From Owenia fusiformis (lineage: Eukaryota; Annelida; Polychaeta; Sabellida; Oweniidae): DNA of 64,000 nucleotides. The DNA lies in the NCBI GenBank assembly GCA_903813345.2, contig CAIIXF020000003.1, positions 16,010,931-16,074,930 of the forward strand, given 5' to 3'. The translations under genes were made by a program, and so were the position numbers. The notes under the pieces are model-generated. The model did not search any database and was not told the origin of the DNA. It saw only the letters and a program-made list of their open reading frames with translations. Below, piece by piece: positions 14,301 to 21,687 of the stretch; the stretch's first letter is position 1; the number at the start of each line of letters is the position of its first letter.

Positions 14301-17300
14301 TCGATGGTACCCCGTGGTACTGCCAGTTATGAATCGAAATATGCGTAAATAAATTATACAACTGTTAATAATTTATAATAGACGCTTTTTAATCGATTCT
14401 CACACTTTCAAACATTGACAATTTCATCAAGAAATACTAATGAGGTAGGTACATTTCGGCCATTTACCTTGGTAATGGGCGATAATAAAAATACGACCTA
14501 GCCCGTGCGACAATTAACGTTCCCGCACGTTGATTAAACGATTACATGTCAATTGACGCGATTGATTACACATGCGCAATTGAAAAAAACGTCAATTAAC
14601 GTAGCAAACCGCCAATCAACTACAATGACGTTAATTGACGAGATAAACGTTAAATGACCCAATCGTCTCCACTTGAGGGAACAAAAAATATCTCAATTCT
14701 AGAATTTTTTCGCATGCCTGACCTCTTGTCAATGTCTATTTCCTATATAGACTTGGTTTTCATCATATATTTGTGTTTCGACAGATTTTGCTTTAGGAAT
14801 GACTTGTCATAAATTATGGTCTTAGTTTGGATTGTGACATTGTTTCTATTTGGGATACTGAGCTTTTGTTTTCTTATAACTGGTTGTTTTTTATAACTGG
14901 TTGTTTTCTTATGACTTATGATTTTTTCATAGTACTGGCTGTTTTCTTGCAACTGACTGGTTGTTTTCTAATAACTAATTGTTCTATTGCTATGTGTTTA
15001 GATTACATTCTAGCCTTCACCCGATTACACATACTGTCTACATATTTCTAAAATCCCCAAAAATTGATTTGACCATTTAATCGTTCATTTCAATAATCTC
15101 ATTTTTATTTATCTCTGACCCGAGCTATAATGTACTTCAGCGTATTAACCTTTAATGTCTCTGTTGGCGTTTGGCCTTCTCATATTCTTGAAAAGCCTAT
15201 ATGCCAGTCGGATTTCAAAGTACGTTCAAGTGCCAGTTTAGAAATACACAGTTATTCATAGACATCAAGACATATATGATTAGGTTGTTTATTATATTTA
15301 TCAGGATTATAGATTGTATTATTTTTTATCTCAAGGTCGTCAAATAACTATTGCGTTATCTTGTCACGTTTTTTTGCAATAAGGTTATCAATAAATTTGT
15401 ATTTTTTACATTTTGTACATGCCCTCTTGAAAATTCTCATATTTTTACGGGAAATCCTCACTTCAGCCAATCCACTACTCATTCATTTATTGCCCAGAGA
15501 ACAACCTTTAACCTCTGGATGAGATTTAATTGTCATGTTTATATTTACATAATTGTACACCGGATCTGCATCACCATCTAATACAGCAAAACCTCGGTAA
15601 ATGAAACACCTTTGGTACCATAAAATAGTGTTCACATCGCGTTGTTCCACTTACATAGGTTTTCCACTTTACTGTACCTGCTTTGCTGCCGGTGTCCTCC
15701 ATGCGTACGTGAGTTTCCAGTAGATGGCGACACAGGCAGTACTCCAGCCATAGTTCTGTCCTTACGAACAGCGATAGTCTTTCCTTCAATAGCCATTGTA
15801 TCAACCTGTCTTTGTTTAAGTGCTGAAATATGGAGTTTGTTAATGAGTTTTAGACTATTCTGTTTTTAAATATGTGGAGTCTTTTATTACCTGGAACACC
15901 CACTCATTGAGAGTTATGCGTAAAGATAGACCCATTTTACATATTTCAAAACGTAGCTTGTGTGGATTAGATTAACCTGAAAGAGTTCTAGCCATTTTGG
16001 TGGAAATTTCTAGAGCCTTGTAGTCAAGATGCTTGGTGTCCCTTCAAATATTAAACAAAACAGCATTTTCACCCTCTTGTTCGTATTTGCTTTTACTTGA
16101 GACCATCATAAATTTTATGTTAGTCTCAGATTTTACAAAATTTTCTCTGAAATAAAAAGTTAATGTTAAAAAGATGTTAATACTGCGTCTAAAATGTCTA
16201 CGTTCCACTTTTGCGCATTCCGAAATAATGAATTAGTGAACATATTGTCCCAAATACACTTGATAAATGCCGAGTGTAACTGTAATGAACCTAAGACAAC
16301 TTTTTCACAGCTGTATCCTTTGTTTTGTCACTTCATTCATTGAAGATGCTGGTTGTGATGAAGCAAGGACAGATTTTTATGTTTGAATCCAAAATACAGT
16401 ACCCTTTGCATTCGTTCGACTTCGCTTCTTAAAAGAGAGCTTCGTCGTAATATTTAACTACACTCCGCGCGCAGGGTACCAAAATAGTAACGCGGCAAAG
16501 CATGTGTGTAGATGCAAAGAAGAACAGCTGAATTTAATGTTGCAAAGTGAGTCTCCACTTGAGTCTACCGCTGAATGTAATGATGCAAAGAGTGCAGTCC
16601 ATTTGTGTATTTTGACTTGCGTTGTATTTTTCACGTATGACAGACGCAAACAAGGATTGAAGGACAGCATTATTGACAACCTCAGAAAGCAACAATGCAA
16701 ATGGTACTTCTATTTGTGTGTTCCCATAATCTTCGTAATTGACGACAAATTTGACATAATCGGCATCTTATTTGTATTTCTCATAAAATGCACTTGATAC
16801 TCTAACGTGCTACACGTTAGCGTGAACGTGAATGCTTGTTAAGGCTCCAAGTTCCATGTTTTCACACTATCGCTATTTGGTGTATTTTAAAGGTCCGTAG
16901 AATCGGTAGCATTGCATGATTCATCCGAGTCATCACCTTGCCCTGTATTCATAACCATTTCTTTCAAATCTCCCATCGATGCACTCAGAATTGAAAGGAA
17001 AATTACGAAACAAATAATTTCCACACATTTTGAACAATGCATAACATGTACTTATATGAACATAACTTTTTGAAAAATATCACCCAATTCAGTAATTTTT
17101 GGTATGTTATCATGAAAATTCTAATAATTTGGATCTACTTCAACTCCTTATGGAGTGAAAATGTTCCCGACGTTTCAATCAATGGTCGTAACTTAGTGTG
17201 ATGTCCAAGACTAAAGGACCTTACTAAGGATCATGCAACAGATGTGTAAACGTTCATTTATCAAAGTATTTTTGAGTTCCTTTGTCCATTTCAGCTTTTC

Positions 17301-18601
17301 ATAACTTTCACTAAGTTTTAATCTTATTTATTGTGCTGAAAGGAAACTACTCACCTCTTTTTCTAGGATCGGATTTCGCGCCTCTCCAGGATTTCAGATT
17401 CGACCACGCGGGAACTCACAATGTCAATCGCAATGGCTTTGGCAACGATCGAAAATGTCGATGTGCGGAAAGTTGAATTTTGATGGCCACGCTAATTCAT
17501 TCTCGAATTACTTTATTTAGAAATAAGAAGCGTTTAGATGGGAATTTGAATTTGTTACTTTTGATAACTGGCGTTTGGAAAGCTTTTGGAGTGTAATGCG
17601 TATTTTAGTTAAAAGGGTATTTACATTACATCCCGTTATTTATTTTAACACCGGAAAACCATTCGCATTATTTTCACTAAAATAACTTTAACTTTGTGCG
17701 TAATGGGTCTAACTTAACTACAAGTACATTTCTCAAAATTAATATCATATCACATATTCTGTAAAAATATTGCAAACTGAAATCAAAAATCATAAAATAT
17801 TCTGGTAGGTTATTTTGACATAGTTTTTTGGGGTTGTTGTTTCTACTTACACTGTCATGACGCCTAATGGGAGGATCAAATTCAAAATCCGCCTCTGAGA
17901 TTTTGTAGAATATCTTTTGGCCAAATGTCTGAAAAGAAAATATCAGCACTGAGGAGTGTTCATCTGTAGGAGACGGGATGAGAATAAAAACACATAAACA
18001 ACGAATCACGAGTGGGTTGCATTTGATTTCCCGTCTCATTGATTTCTCAATTCTGTTTGACTTGAATAAAGTTCACGTGACTTCGTTAATCAAACTTAAG
18101 CCAATTTTCTGTTTTAAGTGATAATGAGCTTCTTTTTGGTAGATTGACTTTGTTAATTTATTTTCCAGAAGTGATCTACAACTCAAATCGGGAGAATATT
18201 TACATGGTACATTCAATTAAAGTTTAGGAATTCATGGATTCAGTCAACTATAAATAAATCTAATCATCCACAGGCATGTATGTGCACAATGTATCATGTA
18301 CTATTCAAATCAACTTTCGTTTGCGGCATCTATATTGATGACCATTTTTCATGCAGTACTACGGTCATTAGAAATCGATCAAATAAGTAAGTTGCTTCGA
18401 ATCGGTCAAATGCCTTGAAGCAAATACATATTTCAAGTGACCATACACATTTCTTCGATATTTTTACCATATTTTTAATATGTTAAACAAGGGTTCAAGA
18501 CCAGGGTTAACATACCGGTAGAGAGAGGTAAACGTTGAAAAAGTCCACGAATACTGGGTCCTCCATCAATGCCTCGAACTCCCATTGTGAAGGTGTCCAT
18601 T
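2139..18601 (-). CDS. RGS22: RGS22-like multi-RGS-domain protein, spliced gene
   Basis: Regulator-of-G-protein-signalling protein of the RGS22 type, a large protein with several divergent RGS domains; family members bind G-alpha subunits and RGS22 is best known from testis. In transcription order the exons I read are 18516-18601, 17851-17928, 16937-16983 (tentative), 15678-15805, 10315-10587, 8858-10120, 7226-8322, 4861-4999, 4120-4244 and 2139-2361. Every junction is GT-AG and phase-compatible. The N-terminus has the RGS22-like 'FVDFFNVYLSLP' then 'TFGQKI' and, further on, 'WLLKERLSLF'. RGS-type helices follow in 10315-10587 ('ARSFWYDVEK'), in 8858-10120 and in 7226-8322 ('LQFWISVEDM'). A last partial RGS-like region ends at 'FWKK', before a proline/serine-rich tail. 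The visible coding length, about 1,150 residues, is near that of vertebrate RGS22 from memory. The first coding exon was not found. A frame break sits at 9621-9628. RGSL1 is the main alternative. Confidence 0.85.
2528..2733. repeat. Inverted-repeat element with ATTCGCGAA arms
   Basis: The left arm 'CATTCGCGAAGTCAACTGTC' with 'GGCCGACGGTTTGACCGCC' is answered on the right by 'GGGCGATCAAACCGTCAGCC' and 'GCCAGTTGAATTCGCGAATG'. The arms are about 40 bp around a roughly 120-bp centre. A small non-autonomous DNA element is the likely identity. Confidence 0.6.
3066..3277. repeat. Palindromic element with AACTCACTTA ends
   Basis: Left 'GCAACTCACTTACAGCATAC' is mirrored on the right by 'AATGCTATAAGTGAGTTCCG'. 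Inner arms 'AACTTATGAAGCGTTTGATC' and 'GTAATGAAACGCTTCATAAT' also pair, so nearly the whole 210 bp folds on itself. Confidence 0.65.
4120..4244 (-). CDS. RGS22: RGS22-like exon ending in FWKK
   Basis: Acceptor 'attttcattttcag' and donor 'gtaagt'. Reads INISADTAEEILETFQSGIL then FHNAMMSIFTVLVHFWK plus two bases. This is the final helix pair expected of the RGS22 C-terminal domain. The phase (two bases left) is satisfied by the terminal exon at 2139-2361, and also by an alternative at 3698-3818. Confidence 0.8.
4447..4815. repeat. Degenerate 'GGGTTACTCCCATATAT' dispersed repeat
   Basis: Begins 'GGGGGGTTACTCCCATATAT' and runs through about seven degenerate units of roughly 35-45 bp, each with 'TGGGTC' or 'TGGGT' and an 'AAAAATCCCTA'-like block, then ends in a C12-13 tract at about 4803. 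I recognise the general type as a repeat common in marine invertebrate genomes. It ends just before the RGS22-like exon at 4861. Confidence 0.6.
4861..4999 (-). CDS. RGS22: RGS22-like exon, C-terminal helical segment
   Basis: Acceptor 'tttcttttgcag' and donor 'gtaattg'. One base completes the arginine codon from the previous exon, then YRQMVDNATSAAQAGTYRKE and on to IESEIPPKIQ, phase 0 at the end. 'IPPKIQINI' across the next junction is like the 'VPP-LQIDI' stretch of RGS22. It overlaps a degenerate dispersed repeat only on its far side. Confidence 0.8.
5093..5246. repeat. Long palindrome
   Basis: 'AGCAGGGGTAATATCGTCCA' at the left pairs with 'TCGACGATATTATCCCTGCT' at the right, and the central 'GGCACAAAGTTTTC' with 'GAAAGTTTTTGTGCC'. 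The loop holds 'CGACCGAAGGGAGTGAGG'. It is a compact hairpin-forming repeat in an RGS22-like intron. Confidence 0.65.
5647..7060. mobile_element. 1.4-kb inverted-repeat element built of AAAGC phrases
   Basis: The outer ends 'GGTACGTTCACACCAACGG' and 'CCGTTGGTGTGAACGTACC' are perfect inverse complements. Inverted homology extends through 'TTTAAAGCGGCTTGTAAAGC' and 'GGATATTCGGCAAGAGCG' for about 300 bp on each side; the left arm is itself duplicated (5647-5800 and 5815-5970). Flanks 'ttcat' and 'ttcaa' may be a slightly diverged 5-bp target duplication. The interior is dense in short phrases such as 'GCGTAACAAAGC' and 'GCTTTGTTACGC', which switch orientation in the middle. No transposase is present, so it is non-autonomous. 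It lies in an RGS22-like intron. The superfamily is not clear. Confidence 0.75.
7226..8322 (-). CDS. RGS22: RGS22-like exon with RGS domain
   Basis: Acceptor 'atcctccacacag' and donor 'gtacgt' at 7225. Reads LSRKTRRNKEEQARMPYEHV onward for 365 codons plus two bases. A canonical RGS block begins near SFIEMMRDHIHLEFFKRYLS and includes LQFWISVEDMKTKL, followed by a basic segment containing TRCQTRTQQI. Starts in phase 0 and ends two bases into an arginine codon that the next exon completes. Confidence 0.85.
8858..10120 (-). CDS. RGS22: RGS22-like long exon with one-base frame break
   Basis: Acceptor 'gcttttttag' (AG at 10122-10121) and donor 'gtgagt' (at 8857). The first part is basic and lysine-rich (LRRLIGLDLD to the DSDESDDEFD cluster). 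The second part carries a degenerate RGS-like domain with YEHVTEFCSTTY and RYFHEADDYMCM, ending in FTKAV. The frame changes within eight A on the minus strand (T8 at 9621-9628). Flanking phases require a length of 3n+2, but the exon is 1263 bp (3n), exactly one base too long. A sequencing error in the homopolymer is the simplest explanation; a true inactivating indel is possible. Confidence 0.8.
9621..9628 (-). pseudogene. Frame break in A8 run of RGS22-like exon
   Basis: Eight A on the minus strand separate two long open frames of one exon: the frame before ends KDGTEKKR-stop, and the frame after continues as KNVDKVKPTENSAK. The exon is one base longer than its flanking intron phases permit, so a single extra A accounts for everything. 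Everything else in the gene is open, which argues for an assembly error and not decay. Confidence 0.7.
10315..10587 (-). CDS. RGS22: RGS22-like exon, first clear RGS domain
   Basis: Acceptor 'tgatattgttatag' and donor 'gtaagc' bound 273 bp. The frame holds 'GMRNFHQHLRGTPGESARSF' then WYDVEKCKRLPK and FLREIQGKYF, the typical order of RGS helices in which a short block recruits a tryptophan-containing helix ('FWYDVEK'). It ends one base into a codon, matching the next exon's two-base start at 10120. Confidence 0.8.
10588..12730. other. Intronic stretch, no coding exon recognised
   Basis: Part of the intron between RGS22-like exons. Contains a C13 tract near 11571, a short run of 'TTAACCCTTAACCC' near 11513, and a palindrome at 12028-12130. 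No exon with fitting phase was found, although missing RGS22-like exons could be here. Confidence 0.4.
12028..12130. repeat. Palindrome with AACGTCATTTCT ends
   Basis: 'AATAACGTCATTTCTAAGGG' with 'CGATATAGTGAAAT' on the left pairs with 'ATTTCACTATATCG' and 'GCAGAAATGACGTTATT' on the right; the centre is 'GGGCCGAAGGCC'. The whole unit is a hairpin of about 100 bp. Its layout resembles the palindrome at 5093-5246. Confidence 0.7.
12736..14316. mobile_element. 1.58-kb transposon with ~0.5-kb TIRs and 5-bp TSD
   Basis: Both ends read 'CACGGGGTACCATCGAATAA' inward, and inverted identity continues for about 480 bp on each side (12736-13215 against about 13840-14316) with few differences. The element is flanked by an exact 5-bp direct repeat GTACT (12731-12735 and 14317-14321). 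Each arm contains two copies of 'GGAACGTAACCGGAGC'. The roughly 620-bp centre has no sizeable open frame, so it is non-autonomous. A CAC start with 5-bp duplications is characteristic of the Transib/RAG-like superfamily, but no transposase is present to confirm this. Confidence 0.88.
14322..15677. other. Intronic stretch with short local repeats
   Basis: Contains a degenerate direct repeat at about 14875-14985 ('AACTGGTTGTTTT' repeated four times with changes) and a small palindromic-looking cluster of 'CAATTAACGT' phrases at 14500-14660. At 15585-15640 there is a fragment starting 'CAGCAAAACCTCGGTAAATG', like the ends of the CAGTAAAACC elements seen elsewhere. No gene seen. Confidence 0.4.
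15678..15805 (-). CDS. RGS22: RGS22-like exon with WLLKERL motif
   Basis: Acceptor 'aaacaaagacag' is followed by one base completing a codon, then LIQWLLKERLSLFVRTELWL and EYCLCRHLLE. This matches the RGS22 segment with 'WIKKERLPAFLESD' (family motif recalled from memory). Two donors are possible: at 15677 (phase 1, which fits exon 10315-10587 directly) or the stronger gtaagt at 15654 (phase 0, which would require further exons). Confidence 0.7.
15806..17850. other. RGS22-like intronic region
   Basis: Besides the tentative exon 16937-16983 there is a second exon-like stretch on the minus strand ending at a perfect gtgagt donor near 17352 (frame reading AWSNLKSWRGAKSDPRKR). Its phase does not fit the neighbouring exons, so I left it out of the gene model. 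Nothing else is recognisable. Confidence 0.35.
16937..16983 (-). CDS. RGS22: Tentative 47-bp RGS22-like exon
   Basis: A pyrimidine-rich acceptor ('ttttcctttcaattctgag') and donor 'AAG|gtgatg' bound 47 bp. They read CIDGRFERNGYEYRA plus two bases in exactly the phase needed between exons 17851-17928 and 15678-15805. A second frame is also open here (MGDLKEMVMNTGQGDDSDES and on to a stop at about 16894), so the choice is not secure. Confidence 0.35.
17851..17928 (-). CDS. RGS22: RGS22-like exon, follows the LP|TF junction
   Basis: Acceptor 'attttcttttcag' and donor 'gtaagt' are both strong. The 26 codons read TFGQKIFYKISEADFEFDPP and then IRRHDS, phase 0 at both ends, so the exon joins the previous one cleanly as 'YLSLP-TFGQKI'. 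Confidence 0.8.
18516..18601 (-). CDS. RGS22: RGS22-like exon, N-terminal segment
   Basis: Acceptor 'caattttag' precedes the exon and donor 'gtatgtt' follows it. The exon starts with two bases completing a codon, then 28 codons reading WTPSQWEFEALMEDPVFVDF and on to FNVYLSLP, ending in phase 0. The stretch 'VDFFNVYLSLP' strongly resembles the N-terminal region of RGS22. The exon carrying the start codon must lie upstream (higher coordinates) and must end one base into a codon. Confidence 0.8.
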
Positions 18602-18960
18602 CTAAAATTGAAATGAATAATAATTATACAGTATCTCTACAAGACCCCCCCCCCTCCTTATTTGAGATTCAGATTAATTTCTCAAATCTCACAACATTCT
18701 ATAGACTAAATAATTTAATTTTAGACCAGTCTTTATACAACCGAAATTAGTCACTCCGTAAATATAGAAGTTTGTATAGCATGCTATTTAAAATTGTTAC
18801 CTGGATCGCTATTATGGATGAAATTCATTGGTGCTTTTTAAATGCAAACGCTTCATGCTACATTTTACTTAACCATCACAATTTTTGTATTATCCTATAT
18901 TTTTAGTTTTTCTGTTTCCCACGGATCATATTTTGTAAACATACTGCACAAAGAGTAGTA
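18602..18960. other. No feature seen beyond a C8 tract
   Basis: AT-rich stretch just upstream of the first traced RGS22-like exon. The missing first exon may lie here or further up, but no ATG-containing exon with the needed phase stood out. Confidence 0.3.
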
Positions 18961-18961
18961 A

Positions 18962-19240
18962 CTAAGTGACGTCATTCTGTGTCTATAATGGAAACAAAGA
19001 TATCATGACGTCATGATAGTATGGGCTAAATGGTATTACAATATCAAGGAATATTGCCATGGTTATGTGTTACGGGACGTCATTTGTTTACAGCACATTG
19101 GAGTCCCTTGATTAAACAAAGATGTATGACGTCATAATAGAATGGGCTAAATTGTATTACAATAGCAAGGAATATTGCCATGGTAATGTATTATGGAGAC
19201 TTCATTTGTTTACAGCACATGGGAGTCCCTTGATTGGTTT
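18962..19240. repeat. Tandem duplication carrying CRE octamers
   Basis: Two copies of about 120 bp (about 19001-19118 and 19122-19242) share 'ATGACGTCATGATAGTATGG' or its near copy, 'GGAATATTGCCATGG' and 'CATTTGTTTACAGCACAT', ending in 'GGAGTCCCTTGATT'. The duplication lies upstream of the RGS22-like gene in that gene's orientation. Confidence 0.75.
18967..19134. promoter_or_regulatory. Three perfect CRE sites (TGACGTCA)
   Basis: The palindromic CREB/ATF consensus TGACGTCA occurs at 18967-18974, 19006-19013 and 19127-19134, with a near match (GGACGTCA) at about 19077. Three exact octamers in 168 bp of AT-rich DNA is far above chance. They lie within 0.6 kb upstream of the first traced RGS22-like exon, so they could belong to its promoter; part of the clustering comes from the duplication. 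Confidence 0.45.
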
Positions 19241-19939
19241 CCCTTCATATGTTTGTGTCCCACTTAAAATCAGAATTTCGCTGAGCGTGGTACATGTTTG
19301 TGTTTCACTAAAGGCCTACTCAACTCAAAATAAGGCCCTTTCAATAAGGATTCTTTGTTTTGTCTCCAAGTGTCAATCATCTAGTATGACATAATAAAGA
19401 GGTATATACATGTACATACAAAATTAAATTGCAATACAACGAGGTAACCAATTTTTAACAGTGCTGTTTTGAATTTACGATGCAAGGCGGACCATAAGTT
19501 TTCCATCAACATTGATAACCAAACATCAACAACCAAATACGCAACATTTTTTACAGAATGATACATTTACCAATCGAATAAAGCCTATATGGTTTTGGCC
19601 GTTTCACACATCTTTTGATAGCTTACTGACCAATTGCATATTTCAAATCATGATGGTTTGACCCCTGTGACTTATTTTTTACCAGTACAGAATCTCTCGA
19701 TCAACGACTTTTAATCCCTGCCAAGGACTGCTTTATCAGATCATAGACGTCTGTCTGGTCAGAAGTCCGTGGTCAGATAAAAACACCATTAATTAATCAG
19801 AATTTCAGACATGGTGTTTGTCATTTCAGGCCCTTGACTTTAATTGAATATTTTATGGCCAGCATAATATGATATAAAATACATATATTTCAAATTTTAG
19901 TGAATTTTACCCCTGAGTTGCTGCCTTTACATCTAGGCT

Positions 19940-20136
19940 CACTGGCTGATCCCTTGGGTGGGCCCAGAAAAAAATTTGGGCCAAAACTTTGTAGGGCCTC
20001 AATTAGCCTAGTAGCCCTTTTTGGCATTAATTGACCTTTTTTGAAATTATCAAAAAATGGGTCTTAAATTTTCAAATTTTTAAAAAAAAATTTAATTTGA
20101 AGTGTGCCCCCCTGTGAGCTCCTGGGTCCGCCAGTG
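19940..20136. mobile_element. 197-bp miniature element, CACTGGC ends, 5-bp TSD
   Basis: The left end 'CACTGGCTGATCCCTTGGG' and the inverted right end 'CACTGGCGGACCCAGGAGC' form the terminal repeats, and an exact AGGCT duplication flanks the element (19935-19939, 20137-20141). The interior is AT-rich with no open frame. The CAC start and 5-bp duplication parallel the larger element at 12736-14316, though the inner terminal sequences differ. Confidence 0.75.
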
Positions 20137-20531
20137 AGGCTATACACTATTGGTTTACTAAACTGATTACCAACCCCTTCATGAGCGTAGCCAGAGACGA
20201 GGCAGTCGAGGCAGCCGCCTCACAAATTTTTCCAGAAATATATCTATTTACAGTTTTACAACTAAAACTATGGAAATGAACCTCAAATTAGTAATAAACC
20301 CCTTTGCCTCGCCTGTTTACATTTGTCTCGCCAATTTTTTGAATCTGGCTAAAAATGCTCATACAGTGGTAGATAACATAGGGCATGCACATACATAGAG
20401 TGCAAACGTTCAAGTTGAACCTTGGAGGTGAAACTACAGCACGTCCTTCTTAAGTTCTTATGTTAATTAATTATATGCCTAATCAAAAATTAATAACTCT
20501 CTGATAGATTAATATGTCTGTAAAACCATGA

Positions 20532-20538
20532 TATAAAA
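20532..20538 (+). promoter_or_regulatory. TATA box of the globin gene
   Basis: TATAAAA, followed about 50 bp later by a strong donor ('CAG|gtaggtaag', 20590 or 20594) and, 1.1 kb on, by the acceptor directly before the globin ATG. This implies a short non-coding first exon of about 25-35 bases starting near 20562. Confidence 0.6.
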
Positions 20539-21687
20539 GTCCAGCCTACGTGTTTTGTATATCACTTCATTTTGGAAGGAGACAAACAGGTAGGTAAGAC
20601 TTATGAATTACGTTTCTTAAATTAATGATCAGATATTTCATTTTTATTTTGAAACACTCGTACGTTTACTGTTAAGATTTTGAATCTAAAGAATAATTCT
20701 ATCTGGTAGGAATTATCAAAATGTCAAAGGGATTTGAATTTTTTGTTCATGAAAATATACTTACAGACTTCAGAATGAAATAAATGTTCAATGGTTTCGC
20801 GGTTTTGGATTGGGGATAATGTTTCTGAAAAATGAAAGCTGGGTGTAAACAATTCATTTATTTTTGTGCATTAGAAATCATTTAGAATATTTGGATTTGA
20901 TTTGATTGGTTTCGTTCCTATGGTGGTTGTTTACCCCGAGACCTAAAAATAACTTTACGAGAAAGTATATATATTTTCTTTATTAACATGACCAGGACTA
21001 ATCATGGTTCATAATTTATTGAACAAAAATAGTTTATGTCACCGACTTCTTTTTAATATTAAATAATTACTGATGTTTCTTAGTCGTAGTCACTTATCTA
21101 GTTGAATAAGATTTTGTTTAAAAATATTTAATGTCAGATGAAGCAGAAAAGCATATAAAACGCTAAAGCAATTGTCAGATAGGACAGCCCATATAATGTA
21201 CGTGCAGTATGTGTTGCGTGCACCGATATGTGAATCGGGTGTCTGTTAGTTGGTGGCTTGTTTGTTTGGTTGATTGGTTGGCTTTGATTGGCTGTTGGAA
21301 TTGGGGTAACCCAACTTGGTGGATTTCGTTGCATACATGCACTGTGATTTTTGCTCTTTACACTTTAGTACCTCTTTAGTGATAATATCATTTTTTATCA
21401 ATTAACCATTTGATTTACATGTAAAGGTTCAAAGTCGGAGTGTTTAAATTGAAGTTAATCTAGCTACTAGCCCTCGTGACCCCCCCCCCCGCTCTCACTA
21501 CTTGACACATCTTCTCACACACCACTGGGTAAAGAAAACAGGGGGCCCAGAGTCTTGAAGCAAGCCCGAGAACCAAGACTAAATTGTCTGATCTGGGAGC
21601 GCCAATACACTGTGAAATATTGCTAATTGTCACCGTGCTATCCATTTGTTTCAGCCGTAATCTCACTTTTAACATCTACTTTCAGTC

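Noticed and set aside
16504-16797. 97-codon plus-strand open frame
   Set aside because: No splice context, no recognisable motif, and the minus strand is open as well over much of it; it lies in an RGS22-like intron and looks like chance.
17352-17500. Minus-strand exon-like stretch with a perfect gtgagt donor (frame AWSNLKSWRGAKSDPRKR)
   Set aside because: No acceptor gives a phase compatible with exons 17851-17928 and 15678-15805; several frames contain stops.
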